DNA of 61,940 nt from Chitinophagaceae bacterium (GCA_014379965.1 JACMKU010000086.1:1-61940); one strand, 5' to 3'; positions 45,238 to 55,266 are shown, counted from the first letter of the stretch. Program-made: numbers and translations. The notes: generated by a model from the letters alone, not told the origin.

Positions 45238-47691
45238 CTATTCGGGAATAAGCATCTGCCTTGGGGATAACCCCATATAAGGAGGTATGCCCTCTATGAA
45301 AAGTCGGTCTGTTGCAAACAGAATTCTCCAAAGTCCTGCTTCACCGGGCTTTACTTCCACCTGCAGGTCTTCCACCCTATCGTTTACCATTTTCACTTCA
45401 CGGCCTGTTGGCGAGAGGAACCTCACCGTCCTGCTTTTAATCACATTGAATCGTTTCACCCCTTCAGGCACATAGATAAAGGCATAGTTAACCGATGATA
45501 TCTGGAGCTGCCGCATGGGCCGCATTAGCGCGCTATACTTAACCGGATCGCTAAACCGTATCCAATACAACTTAATCGGATCCTCGATGAGAATAGTGTA
45601 TGTGCCCGCGGCGAGTTCGCCGAGACTGAAGCGAGTCTTCTCATTTCTTCCTATGTAGGAAAACTGTAGCAAAGGTTTAAGGTCGGCTACGTCCCCGTCG
45701 GGAGCATATGGATATATGGAAATGATAATCGCCTTAATGTTGTTTAAGTCTTTGGAAAAATCGCCCCGGATCTCGATATAGTTGGCAGCGGACTTAGATT
45801 TCAACTGCATTACCCATTCGTTGGTCAAGAGAAAGGAGTTGTTGAGTGAAGCTGCACTATCTGCCACGAGTTTCGACACAAGCTGCCCAGCTGTCACCGA
45901 TTTGAGTTTCATGGAAGGCTGATACTTTGTAACTGACGCGGCGATCTTCAGAGAAGATCGGGCCGAACGAAGTAGGTTGTCTAGTTCTGCCGGTCGTACC
46001 TGCGGTTCATTCGTTCTCCACTTCGCGTCCTTTGCGTAGGCCATGCCTGGAATACCGGATCTATTGCCTAGTTCCCAGAAGGCCGCATACCCGGCAATTG
46101 AACCGTCGTCGAGTTTGCGATATCCATATGTAAGAAGGGTCAGAAGATTCTTCTCCGATTTGTCCAGTTGATAGTTTCGAAGTAAAATGAGATAGTACAG
46201 GTATGATTTTACCTGGAAGAGTCTTTTGACAACACTTGCATTTTTCTCGGTCTGATCCGCCTTCGCGGCGATGTCTATCCATCGTGCTATGTCTGACTCT
46301 CTTGGCTGCGAGAAACCATAGTTAGCCCATTCTTCCCATAGTGATTGCATTTGATCCGATGCCTTCCCAAAACTCAGGTCGAAAAATTCCTTTTTTATCG
46401 GACCAGTCTCTGTTCCTGCGTTCCACATAACCCGTGAGGTGAGATAATATCCAAGACCTTTGCTGACCCATCCAATGGAAGATTCACCGTCGTATCCTTT
46501 AGCACCTTTCAGGTAATATCTCTTGATGTTCTTCTCCAATTCTTTAACCCTCGAAGCAATGCTTTGGCCGGGAACATCCTGATCCCACGCGAACCAACTG
46601 AAGTAATCATACATCCCCACCATGGCGCCCGTTTTCTTCCAGGCGTCTACTAATTGCACCGTTGAAAGCTTTGAATTATTGAAAGCAGTTGTTATGCTGA
46701 CGTATATGTTCGGCTCGAGTTTGATGTTTGGGGGCTCTATATATTCGCTATATGCCAAACAGCCGATCATCGTATTCGGAAATTTCGGTCTTATCGCTTT
46801 TGCCACCCTGTTCACGAGATAGTATACCCTGTCGGTGAGACTGCCAAGTTTCTGGCAGGCCGGTGTATTACAGGTACCAACATCATCGGAAGGTCCCATC
46901 GTTATCATCTTAAGTGGCGAACCTGCCTTCGCCGCACTTTCCAATCTCTTCAGCACATCCTGTATTACAAACTGAACCAAGGCCTCGTTCGACATGTCAA
47001 ACTTTGGATTGGCAGGCAATGTGCCACGCGCAGGAATGGGATAGAACCATTCGGGGTGTTGTTTAAATACCTCGGTATTGCGTGCAACGATGTCATCATA
47101 CGCATGTCCGAAGATTGCGTTGAGGCTACCTCCCATCTTATTCGCCTGCATCCAGAACGCGAAGTCTTTGTCTGCCTCCGGGGAACCCGTACCGTATCCA
47201 TAAAATATCCGCCGATGAGCGAAAGAAGGTTTGGATTGAACGTTTTGCTTTGCATATAAGTCCAGTTTGCCTGGAATGATATGCCAGTCCTTGTTTGCGA
47301 AGTAAAACCGGTATCCGATAGATTCGAGCCAGGTAAACATTCCATGACCTGCAGCCATATCCGAGTTGCCCAGAATTTGCACCGTCTGACCATTTGCTAC
47401 AACAGAAAATGCTTCAGTGCCGGATGAGGGCAACGAGGTGGGTGGCTTAACAGGATATTTCCCGTAAGAAATATTTGCAATCAACACTCCGCTATTTCGG
47501 TAGGCGGAGGGGTGACGCACAACCATCTTTACTGCCTGGCTCCTGTTTAGTTGCTCCCCAAGCATGTCCACAATCTTCTTGAGGGAATCTCGCTGTGTAT
47601 CGGCATATACTTCTACCTGCACTTGCGCGTGCATGGGTGCTGCTGAACAAAGCAGGCAGCCAATGAGTAGCCAATTTCTAAGAGAAAACAT
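45238..47691 (-). CDS. Secreted DUF4838 protein (glycoside-hydrolase-like)
   Basis: An 817-aa protein with signal peptide (LLIGCLLCSAAPMHAQ). It has an N-terminal alpha-glucuronidase-type domain (GMFTWLESIGYRFYFANKDWHIIP) and the DUF4838 barrel: HPEWFYPIPARG, MITMGPSDDVGTCNTPAC, FPNTMIGCLAYSEYIEPP, YDYFSWFAWDQD. The C-terminus is beta-rich. Members are predicted carbohydrate-active enzymes of the periplasm or surface. Placement between the flippase and a methyltransferase-like gene suggests it trims, releases or modifies the polymer. Enzymatic activity is not established for the family. Confidence 0.82.
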   Translation of the reverse strand: MFSLRNWLLIGCLLCSAAPMHAQVQVEVYADTQRDSLKKIVDMLGEQLNRSQAVKMVVRHPSAYRNSGVLIANISYGKYPVKPPTSLPSSGTEAFSVVANGQTVQILGNSDMAAGHGMFTWLESIGYRFYFANKDWHIIPGKLDLYAKQNVQSKPSFAHRRIFYGYGTGSPEADKDFAFWMQANKMGGSLNAIFGHAYDDIVARNTEVFKQHPEWFYPIPARGTLPANPKFDMSNEALVQFVIQDVLKRLESAAKAGSPLKMITMGPSDDVGTCNTPACQKLGSLTDRVYYLVNRVAKAIRPKFPNTMIGCLAYSEYIEPPNIKLEPNIYVSITTAFNNSKLSTVQLVDAWKKTGAMVGMYDYFSWFAWDQDVPGQSIASRVKELEKNIKRYYLKGAKGYDGESSIGWVSKGLGYYLTSRVMWNAGTETGPIKKEFFDLSFGKASDQMQSLWEEWANYGFSQPRESDIARWIDIAAKADQTEKNASVVKRLFQVKSYLYYLILLRNYQLDKSEKNLLTLLTYGYRKLDDGSIAGYAAFWELGNRSGIPGMAYAKDAKWRTNEPQVRPAELDNLLRSARSSLKIAASVTKYQPSMKLKSVTAGQLVSKLVADSAASLNNSFLLTNEWVMQLKSKSAANYIEIRGDFSKDLNNIKAIIISIYPYAPDGDVADLKPLLQFSYIGRNEKTRFSLGELAAGTYTILIEDPIKLYWIRFSDPVKYSALMRPMRQLQISSVNYAFIYVPEGVKRFNVIKSRTVRFLSPTGREVKMVNDRVEDLQVEVKPGEAGLWRILFATDRLFIEGIPPYMGLSPRQMLIPE

Positions 47692-47715
47692 ACAATAGGG
47701 ACGTGATGAGGCCGG

Positions 47716-48618
47716 TTACAGTTCCATTTTGCGGAAATGTTCTGTGTTAATTTTTCCAAGATCCTCGTCGATGATCTCCTCTTTGGTGAAAAGAGAGTAA
47801 ACATTATGCGCGACGATCTTCAACCGCCGGGGGGTAAATTTCCTGTATAAGTATTTAAGTCTGCTTTCCTGCTGAGGTACCTTATTCTCTTTCAATGCCT
47901 GGCTGATGTTCCACACAGCCTGGTAGTCACTTTGCTGTGGGGGTTTCTGGAAAATTGGCCGCTCGGCCTTCTTTTCAGCGATGACCATAAGGTAAGTGGG
48001 ATTGGAATTGGTGAGCAGTACCCGGCTTTTTGCCTTGTGAGGATCCTGCACTTCGTACCAATCGGAAAACTTGCCCGCGGAATTCTGGGTTACGATCACC
48101 ATTTTAGTGGTGGCGAATCCGTTCTCTTCACGAAAAATATTATAATATAATTCGGGGCTGAACTGGTATAGGCCATGACCCATTGCATTGTTGGCGGGGG
48201 TAATCCCAATGTAATGACCGCCCACCTTTAGCATTTCCATGCAATTCTTTATTGCTACAGGGAAATTGAACACATGTTCGATTGTGCCGCCATCCACGAT
48301 AGCTGAATATTTTCCTTTGTAGTCATCAGGTATGGGCTGGTTGAGATCATGTATGATGGTCGCTTGTTCATAATCGGAAAAATCCATGCTTTCTGTCGCG
48401 GAGGCACCGAGAATTTCGAAGAGAGGCTCGCTGTAATCATCTTTAAATGCTACCTCCTCGGGTTTCTTTGCGTTGTTTCCGAACTTCGCGATATCGGCGG
48501 CGATGTCTTCCTTCGTGGCTGTTAAGTTGAGGCGTCCAAGCATCAGCGTCTTGTCAAATGAGACGCCAAGTTTCTTGGCATAAAAAAGGAAAGTGGAGCA
48601 ATTCTTAGTAAGCGCCAT
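47716..48618 (-). CDS. Methyltransferase-like protein
   Basis: A 300-aa protein whose centre has the late half of a class I methyltransferase fold: YSAIVDGGTIEHVFNFPVAIKNC, MLKVGGHYIGITPANN. The glycine-rich AdoMet loop is replaced by a less typical segment (FEILGASATESMDFSDYE), as in other polysaccharide-locus proteins annotated only as hypothetical. No membrane segment. It ends 24 bp before the DUF4838 start, so probably co-transcribed. Confidence 0.7.
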   Translation of the reverse strand: MALTKNCSTFLFYAKKLGVSFDKTLMLGRLNLTATKEDIAADIAKFGNNAKKPEEVAFKDDYSEPLFEILGASATESMDFSDYEQATIIHDLNQPIPDDYKGKYSAIVDGGTIEHVFNFPVAIKNCMEMLKVGGHYIGITPANNAMGHGLYQFSPELYYNIFREENGFATTKMVIVTQNSAGKFSDWYEVQDPHKAKSRVLLTNSNPTYLMVIAEKKAERPIFQKPPQQSDYQAVWNISQALKENKVPQQESRLKYLYRKFTPRRLKIVAHNVYSLFTKEEIIDEDLGKINTEHFRKMEL

Positions 48619-48673
48619 AAAAGTAAAAAGGATTTTAGATCTGTTTTGTATTCGTCTTTAAGACAGGAATGAC

Positions 48674-49534
48674 TTACTGAACAATTTTCTCCAGGTAGAT
48701 ACCATAACCGCTTTTATTGAGAGCGGCGGCGGCTTTTAGCAATTGTTCTTTTGTAATGAAACCGTTTCGATATGCGACTTCTTCTATGCAGCCGATCTTG
48801 GTTCCCTGTCTTTTCTCAATAACACGAACAAATTCGCTTGCGTCACTTAGCGAATCGAAGGTGCCGGTGTCGAGCCAGGCTGTTCCCCTGTCGAGGACCG
48901 ATACTTTAAGGGCATTGCGCCGTAAATATTCTTTATTGACATCTGTTATTTCATACTCTCCTCTTGCTGAAGGCGTGAGTTTTCGCGCGATATCGACAAC
49001 GGCATTATCATAAAAATAGAGACCCGGTACAGCGTAGTTCGACTTAGGTTTCGAAGGTTTCTCTTCTATCGAGACCACATTCATATCTGCATCAAATTCT
49101 ACCACCCCGTATCTCTCAGGGTCTGACACATGGTGCGCGAAAACGTATCCACCGTCCACATCGGTGAGATTACGTAACTGCCTGCCGAGCCCTGTGCCAT
49201 AGAATATGTTATCTCCAAGAACGAGTGCGACCTTGTCTTTTTCTATAAACGAGGCACCTATAACGAATGCCTGCGCGAGGCCATTGGGAACTTCCTGTAT
49301 TGCATACTCGAAACGACAACCTAGTTGACTGCCATCGCCAAGCAATCTTTTGAACTGTGGACCATCTTCAGGCGTAGTGATGACTAGAATCTCCCGTATC
49401 CCCGCAATGAGTAAGGTGGACAATGGGTAATAGATCATCGGCTTATCATAGATAGGCATTAACTGCTTACTGATAGCCTTGGTGATCGGGTACAACCTGG
49501 TGCCGGATCCCCCGGCGAGGATGATTCCTTTCAT
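48674..49534 (-). CDS. rfbA: Glucose-1-phosphate thymidylyltransferase (RmlA)
   Basis: A 286-aa enzyme making dTDP-glucose. Seen: [69 protein letters not shown] and [12 protein letters not shown]. Size and motifs are those of RmlA. It forms a pair with rfbB (separated by an acyltransferase gene); no rmlC or rmlD is seen in the window, so the final dTDP sugar is probably not rhamnose made by local genes. Confidence 0.95.
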   Translation of the reverse strand: MKGIILAGGSGTRLYPITKAISKQLMPIYDKPMIYYPLSTLLIAGIREILVITTPEDGPQFKRLLGDGSQLGCRFEYAIQEVPNGLAQAFVIGASFIEKDKVALVLGDNIFYGTGLGRQLRNLTDVDGGYVFAHHVSDPERYGVVEFDADMNVVSIEEKPSKPKSNYAVPGLYFYDNAVVDIARKLTPSARGEYEITDVNKEYLRRNALKVSVLDRGTAWLDTGTFDSLSDASEFVRVIEKRQGTKIGCIEEVAYRNGFITKEQLLKAAAALNKSGYGIYLEKIVQ

Positions 49535-49599
49535 GCTGTTATGGATTCTTCATGTTACTGGTTTCCTGGTTGCTTAGTTGCTTGGGCTTAATCAAGAAA

Positions 49600-50763
49600 C
49601 TAATCAACTTGCGACGCTCGCACTTTCGCTGTATCAGGCAATACTACCGGATCCGGATTCAGCGGTTGTGTTTCAATCCACGTCTTCGTATCCGAACTCT
49701 TCACCCTGGCGTGTTGCGACTTGATCCGCAAGAATCGTTTTTCAAAATACTCATATGAAAGATACGACACGAGAAAAGTAACGAGCGGAATAAACGTAAA
49801 TACGAACATATACCTTGGCACTATCGGTAGTCGCTGGATAAAGAAGCCTAACCATTCTATGGTGAAAAAGATGATGATGGCATGATAGACATAAATGCCA
49901 TATGATATCTTTCCCAGGAAGTCAAATACCGGCTTATCCAGGTTAACCAGTGTTTTAGGATTGGTCGAGACGTTCACTATCATCACTACCGTAAGAGCCG
50001 CGAGAAACTCCGAGTCCAACACGGAAGCGATGTGAAACTTGTTGAACAACATTAACACGACAACCGACCACGCGAGTATTTGGGCAGGGACCGAGTAGAC
50101 TACTTTTAAGAACAGGGGATTCTTGTGATAGAAGAAGAATGCGCCAATGGCCCCGATCGTCATGCAGTCGAAACGGGTAACGTGCCAGGCCTGGTAAGGC
50201 CATTTATACTCAGTAGTGGCGTTTATATATCGCAGTCCTAACTTTATCACGATGAATACCACCGTAAAAATGATCAGGAAGCGAAGGATGTTCTTACTCT
50301 TGCGAATGACCCATGGCCAGAAAAGGTAGAATTGCTCCTCAACTCCGAGTGACCAATAATGTATAAGTAAAGGCAGGGTAGTACCGAATATATAGGGAAT
50401 GTTGGCTCCAAGAAAGAGATAGTATGCGAGACTTCCTGGAAGCGACTCTGGCAGGTAGACATACATAGTGATGAGGGCCAACGTCAGGTACAGGAAGTAC
50501 AGTGGCCAGATCCGAAGCACTCGTCGGATGTAGAAATCTTTTATGCTTACATTTCCGAACCTTGCCTTCTCAATCAACAGCAGGTAGGTAATTAGGAACC
50601 CGCTCAGCGAGAAAAACATCGAGACCCCGAACCCACCAAGATCTGTTCGTGTTGTCGATTCGAAACCGAATGCCTTTAGTTCAACACCAATATGAAATAT
50701 TACAACGGCCATCGCGGCGATGGTCCGAATACCATTGAGTCCCTTTAGCTGTACTTTTACCAT
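49600..50763 (-). CDS. Acyltransferase 3 (OafA-like) membrane protein
   Basis: Start at ATG 50763 (MVKVQLKGLNGIRTIAAM), one base after the rfbB stop; the longer frame lies within rfbB. The 387-aa protein has about ten membrane segments with acyltransferase-3 motifs GLNGIRTIAAMAVVIFHIG, SGFLITYLLL, HYWSLGVEEQFYLFWP and SYGIYVYHAI. It would O-acetylate a sugar of the polymer at the inner membrane. Translationally coupled to rfbB. Confidence 0.92.
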   Translation of the reverse strand: MVKVQLKGLNGIRTIAAMAVVIFHIGVELKAFGFESTTRTDLGGFGVSMFFSLSGFLITYLLLIEKARFGNVSIKDFYIRRVLRIWPLYFLYLTLALITMYVYLPESLPGSLAYYLFLGANIPYIFGTTLPLLIHYWSLGVEEQFYLFWPWVIRKSKNILRFLIIFTVVFIVIKLGLRYINATTEYKWPYQAWHVTRFDCMTIGAIGAFFFYHKNPLFLKVVYSVPAQILAWSVVVLMLFNKFHIASVLDSEFLAALTVVMIVNVSTNPKTLVNLDKPVFDFLGKISYGIYVYHAIIIFFTIEWLGFFIQRLPIVPRYMFVFTFIPLVTFLVSYLSYEYFEKRFLRIKSQHARVKSSDTKTWIETQPLNPDPVVLPDTAKVRASQVD

Positions 50764-50764
50764 G

Positions 50765-51826
50765 CTATTCTGAACTGTATTGTCCTTTATAATACTGTTG
50801 ATAGGCGCCGGTTGTGACATTCTTCAACCATTCACCATTTTGCAGGTACCAATCCACCGTCTGGGCCAACCCCTCTTCGAAACTGATGGATGGTTTCCAC
50901 CCAAGTTCTTGTTCGACCTTTGATGCATCTATTGCATAACGTCTGTCATGACCGGGCCTGTCCTTGACGTACGTGATAAGCTTCTCGCTCGTGCCGGGCG
51001 TGTTCCCCAGTTTATCGTCCATCAGCCTGCAAAGCAATTTGACCAGCTCAATGTTCTTCCATTCGTTGTTGCCACCGATGTTATAAGTCTCGCGGTTTTT
51101 CCCCTCATGAAATATGTGATCGATAGCTGCGGCATGATCCTTCACATAGAGCCAATCTCTCGTATATAATCCGTCTCCGTATACCGGAAGAGGACGCTTA
51201 GTAATGATATTATTAATGAAGAGCGGGATCAATTTCTCGGGAAACTGGTTTGGCCCATAGTTGTTCGAACAATTGGTGATCACCACTGGCAGATCATACG
51301 TTTCACCATAGGCCCGTACGAAATGATCTGATGACGCTTTCGATGCCGAGTAGGGTGAATTCGGCGCATACGATGTTTTCTCTGTGAAATAGCCGGTCTC
51401 ACCTAATGCTCCATACACTTCGTCCGTAGAAACATGGTAGAAGCGCTTCGAAGAGAGATTATCAAGCCACTCATGCTTTGCCACATTTAACAAGTTAACC
51501 GTACCAATGATATTCGTATACACAAAATCAAGGGGCGATAGGATGGAACGATCAACATGGCTCTCAGCTGCGAGATGAATGATACTATCCGGATCATATT
51601 TGGCAAAGACACCCTGGATCTCTTCTGTATGCAGGATGTTGGCTCTCTCGAAAAAGTAATTTGGCGCATTCTCGATATCCCTGAGATTTTCCAGGTTACC
51701 AGCATAGGTGAGCGCGTCGAGATTTATGATTTTATAATGCGGGTACCGCGTTACGAAACGCCTGATAACATGCGAGCCGATGAATCCCGCTCCCCCGGTT
51801 ACAATGATTGTCCTCTTATTGGGCAT
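50765..51826 (-). CDS. rfbB: dTDP-glucose 4,6-dehydratase (RmlB)
   Basis: A 353-aa SDR with VTGGAGFIGSHVIRRF, HLAAESHVDRSI, FYHVSTDEVYGAL, YSASKASSDHFVRAYGETY and NCSNNYGPNQFPEKLIPL, all diagnostic for RmlB. Produces dTDP-4-keto-6-deoxyglucose. Its start overlaps the stop of the 51826-52794 epimerase by one base (TAATG). Confidence 0.95.
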   Translation of the reverse strand: MPNKRTIIVTGGAGFIGSHVIRRFVTRYPHYKIINLDALTYAGNLENLRDIENAPNYFFERANILHTEEIQGVFAKYDPDSIIHLAAESHVDRSILSPLDFVYTNIIGTVNLLNVAKHEWLDNLSSKRFYHVSTDEVYGALGETGYFTEKTSYAPNSPYSASKASSDHFVRAYGETYDLPVVITNCSNNYGPNQFPEKLIPLFINNIITKRPLPVYGDGLYTRDWLYVKDHAAAIDHIFHEGKNRETYNIGGNNEWKNIELVKLLCRLMDDKLGNTPGTSEKLITYVKDRPGHDRRYAIDASKVEQELGWKPSISFEEGLAQTVDWYLQNGEWLKNVTTGAYQQYYKGQYSSE

Positions 51827-52794
51827 TACGCCTTTACGCTTTTTAGATTTTGCTCACGATACCAGCGGAAGGTCTTTTTCAGGCCATCTTCTACGGAAAC
51901 TAATGGATTATAGCCAAGTAGTTTGCCTGCTTTAGAAATGTCGGCAAGACTGTGCTTCACATCTCCCGTTCTTTCAGGTCCATGTATAGGCTCGAGACTG
52001 CTTCCAGCTTCTTTTTTGAGATCGTTAAACAACTCAAGCAGTGAAGTCTGGTGACCGCATGCAATATTATATACCTGGTTGACCGCAGCCGTGTCGTCTG
52101 TGAACAGCGCTAGAATATTTGCCTGCACGGCATTTTCCACGAATGTAAAATCACGGCTATGGCTGCCATCTCCATTGATCACTGGCGGCTTATTATCGAT
52201 GATGGCCTGCGCGAAAAGTGGAATCACCGCTGCGTATGGGCCTTGCGGATTCTGTCTTGGACCGAAAATATTGAAGTACCTCAATCCTACGAATTGCATA
52301 CCATACAGACTTGCGTAGACTCGTGCATACAGTTCATTCACATACTTCGTGACCGCATAGGGCGATAGCGGGTTGCCGATCTGGTCCTCTATCTTGGGAA
52401 GGCCGGGATGATCTCCATAGGTAGATGAACTTGCCGCATATACGATTCTTTTTATCTTCTTCTCCTTCGCCGCGGTAAATATGTTGAGTGTGCCGGTGAT
52501 GTTCACTTCATTGCTGGTGAGCGGATCGGCTACCGAGCGTGGAACGGAACCAAGTGCAGCCTGGTGTGTGATGAGGTCCATGGAATCGCAGGCAGATAGA
52601 CAAGCCTGGTAGTCGCGTATATCGCCTTCCATGAATTCAAATTTCGGATCGTCTTTGAATGAAGCAAGGTTGGAAACCGATCCCGTGGCAAGGTTATCAA
52701 ATACCCTCACCGCAGTCACTCGTTTGTCCTGCAATAATTTTTCTGAAAGGTTGGAGCCGATGAACCCTGCCCCACCAGTGATCAAGATGCGCAT
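51826..52794 (-). CDS. UDP-sugar 4-epimerase (Gne/WbpP-like)
   Basis: A 322-aa SDR enzyme: LITGGAGFIGSNLSEKLL, HQAALGSVPRSVADP, YAASSSTYGDHPGLPK, YAVTKYVNELYARVYASLYG and LRYFNIFGPRQNPQGPYAAVIP. The VPRS and RQNPQGPYAAVIP segments are typical of the UDP-GlcNAc / UDP-GlcNAcA C4-epimerase group. Provides a GalNAc-type precursor. Follows the autokinase gene by 26 bp. Confidence 0.88.
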   Translation of the reverse strand: MRILITGGAGFIGSNLSEKLLQDKRVTAVRVFDNLATGSVSNLASFKDDPKFEFMEGDIRDYQACLSACDSMDLITHQAALGSVPRSVADPLTSNEVNITGTLNIFTAAKEKKIKRIVYAASSSTYGDHPGLPKIEDQIGNPLSPYAVTKYVNELYARVYASLYGMQFVGLRYFNIFGPRQNPQGPYAAVIPLFAQAIIDNKPPVINGDGSHSRDFTFVENAVQANILALFTDDTAAVNQVYNIACGHQTSLLELFNDLKKEAGSSLEPIHGPERTGDVKHSLADISKAGKLLGYNPLVSVEDGLKKTFRWYREQNLKSVKA

Positions 52795-52820
52795 TATGAT
52801 TAAATAAGTTAACTGTTAGA

Positions 52821-55232
52821 TTAACGTCTCCGGCGAATCCACCTGGGAAGTTTGAATTTCCCCAAAAAACGTTCAGCAAAGGTAAGAGGTGCCTTCTCCT
52901 CCTCGTAATAGCTGCTAGCCGCGCCGTAGCCGTAACCATAGCCATAGCCATAGCGGCCGTAGCCATAATATCCATACCCTGGTTTCACCTTTACGTCGTT
53001 GATGATGACGGAAACCTTGGGCAATTTACCCTCTGTATAAAGCTCGTCGATTAACGCTACTTGTTTCTTAAACGTGTGTCCCTGGCGTACGAGGTATAAA
53101 GTACAATCGGCGAATTTGCTTAATGTCATGGCATCACTCACCATTCCAACGGGTGCAGTGTCTACAACGATCACGTCGAAATTATCCCTCATCCAATTGA
53201 AAAGGTCTGTGATTTTTGAGTCGAGCAGCATTTCCGAAGGATTGGGCGGGATAGGTCCGCAGGCCAACACATAAAGATTCTCCTGGTCAGGCACCTGGGC
53301 CACCAGCTCCTCCAGGGGAGCTTTGCCCAACATGAAGTTTGTGATACCGGGACGTCTCGTCATGTTAAGCCCTGTCAATACTTTGGGTTTCCTTATATCA
53401 AATTCCAGGATGACAGTTCTTTTTCCAGTGAGCGCGAGTACTGCCGCCATGTTAGTACTGATAAATGACTTACCCTCGCCGCTGAACGACGAGGTGACGA
53501 GGATCACGGACTTTTGAGGGTTGCTGATTACGTATTGTAGGTTCGATCGAATAATTCGAAACTGCTCCGCCACCATCGTGCGGCTCGTCTTGTTCACAAT
53601 TAGCGTATTATCGGAGAATGAGTGACCAATCTCTCCGAGGATCGGAGCCTTCGTGATCTTTTCGATATCGAATCGGGTGCTGATCTTATCGTTTAGTATT
53701 TCGCCTATGAAGATTATAAGTGCAGGCAAACCAATACCGGCGAGGATGGCCAACAACTGGATCGTACGCTTATTCGGCTTCACGGGTACGTTGGATGCAC
53801 TCGCCAGGTCAATGACTTTTGAATTAGAAATGGTAGAGGCTCGACCGATAGATGCTTCTTCTCTCTTTCCTTCAAGTAAGTTGTATAGCGCAAGCTTCGT
53901 ATTGATTTGTCTCTCCATCTCAACATACTCCTTCAACTTGAAGGGTAGCGATTGTAGGCGTGATTGTTCAGCCCCGCTTCTCGCGCGGGATTGGTTAATC
54001 ACGGCGCTGTAAGAGAGTCGGATGTTCCGAAGATTCTCTAACAGATTTTCGCGGAGCTTTTCTATCTGGCCCTCTGCTTCCTTCACTGCCGGGTTCTCCT
54101 CAGGAACATTCGCGTCGAGTAACGACTGCCTTGTGAGTTGCGCCCTGTTATAGTTGCTGACTAATTCGTTAAGCGTAACATCTTGTAGTGTCAATGCAGA
54201 TGGCGTGACTTTGTTGAAGTGGTTACGCTTATTCCCAAGATAATTATTGATCTCTTCCGCCTGGTCTAGTTTGAATTGCGTCTCTACGATGCTTTTATCG
54301 ACATCAGTGATCCTGGTGAAATAGTCTCCAAGTTGCTTCTCGACATCGATCAGGTTGTTTTCCTGCTTATACCGGAGGAATTTCATCTGAAGACTATCGA
54401 GTTCATGATTCAATATTGTTAATCGTTCATTGATGAATCCCAGCATCTGGTCTGTCGAATAGTTATTCTGTTCAACTGTCATCGAATCATACTCGATCAT
54501 GAGACTATTGACGATGTCGGCAGCCAGCTGCGCATTGGTAGACTGGATGCTGACAGTGAGGATGCCGGTTCCGGGTGTCTTCGGTTGCACTTTCACGGCG
54601 GCGGCGAGAGCGCCGGCGATGGACATCGTAGGTTCCCAGCTGATATTATACTCATTTCCCGCCCCGGCAGGACTCTGCTTGACAAGCCGGAAGACGCCGT
54701 GCATGTTGCGAAACAGCTGACCGAATGTGAAGGTGTTCGATTCATTATCGATCCGAAACCGGTTGTTGTCGATAAACTTCACATTCATCGAAAATGCCCT
54801 GTTCGAGTCAGCGATTTCGAAGAGTTGGACTACGAATGGGCCCTGTTTATAAATGTTGAAATCCTTGACCTTGCCTTTAGCGAGGTAGTTGAACTGAAGA
54901 CCGAGTTTGTTGACCACCCTGGCCATCAAGGGCCTGGATTTGAGCATTTCTATTTCGGTCTGTATGTTTTGGGAGCGGGTGCCAGTAAGGATATCTTCAA
55001 CCTTATCCGAGCTGCTGGATTGTTGTTCGCTTTCGATGAGCATAGTGCCGGAAGCTGCATACACACGCGAAGTATACCTGAGGTAAGCGAATGCGATTAA
55101 TAATGCAACGGCTACGGACAGGAGAAACAACGGAAGGAAGCGGACATATTTATAGAATAGATCTTTGACGCTCAAGTTCCAAAGCTCGCTCTTATTGTTG
55201 CTCTGTTCCTGGTTGTTGCTCTGTTCCGGCAT
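52821..55232 (-). CDS. Wzc-like polysaccharide co-polymerase / tyrosine autokinase
   Basis: An 803-aa protein: N-terminal Wzz domain between two membrane segments (about residues 28-50 and 500-520), a long periplasmic coiled-coil region (residues ~260-460), then a BY-kinase with Walker A VTSSFSGEGKSFISTN, Walker A' TVILEFDIRKP and Walker B DVIVVDTAPVG. The C-terminal tail has a Gly-Tyr-rich cluster around residues 751-770 that would be the phosphorylation cluster. It controls chain length and export with the Wza-like lipoprotein; the PHP phosphatase at 16485 is the likely antagonist. Confidence 0.94.
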   Translation of the reverse strand: MPEQSNNQEQSNNKSELWNLSVKDLFYKYVRFLPLFLLSVAVALLIAFAYLRYTSRVYAASGTMLIESEQQSSSSDKVEDILTGTRSQNIQTEIEMLKSRPLMARVVNKLGLQFNYLAKGKVKDFNIYKQGPFVVQLFEIADSNRAFSMNVKFIDNNRFRIDNESNTFTFGQLFRNMHGVFRLVKQSPAGAGNEYNISWEPTMSIAGALAAAVKVQPKTPGTGILTVSIQSTNAQLAADIVNSLMIEYDSMTVEQNNYSTDQMLGFINERLTILNHELDSLQMKFLRYKQENNLIDVEKQLGDYFTRITDVDKSIVETQFKLDQAEEINNYLGNKRNHFNKVTPSALTLQDVTLNELVSNYNRAQLTRQSLLDANVPEENPAVKEAEGQIEKLRENLLENLRNIRLSYSAVINQSRARSGAEQSRLQSLPFKLKEYVEMERQINTKLALYNLLEGKREEASIGRASTISNSKVIDLASASNVPVKPNKRTIQLLAILAGIGLPALIIFIGEILNDKISTRFDIEKITKAPILGEIGHSFSDNTLIVNKTSRTMVAEQFRIIRSNLQYVISNPQKSVILVTSSFSGEGKSFISTNMAAVLALTGKRTVILEFDIRKPKVLTGLNMTRRPGITNFMLGKAPLEELVAQVPDQENLYVLACGPIPPNPSEMLLDSKITDLFNWMRDNFDVIVVDTAPVGMVSDAMTLSKFADCTLYLVRQGHTFKKQVALIDELYTEGKLPKVSVIINDVKVKPGYGYYGYGRYGYGYGYGYGAASSYYEEEKAPLTFAERFLGKFKLPRWIRRRR
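52924..52980 (-). repeat. Gly-Tyr codon repeat in the kinase tail
   Basis: Within the autokinase gene, GGCTAT/GGCTAC-like hexamers encode alternating Gly and Tyr, with about ten tyrosines in 20 residues. The plus strand shows CCATAG hexamers in tandem. Copy number could change by slippage without breaking the frame, because the unit is six bases. Confidence 0.85.
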
Positions 55233-55266
55233 TCTGTACTGTTATTATTGGAAACCCTAAACGAGG

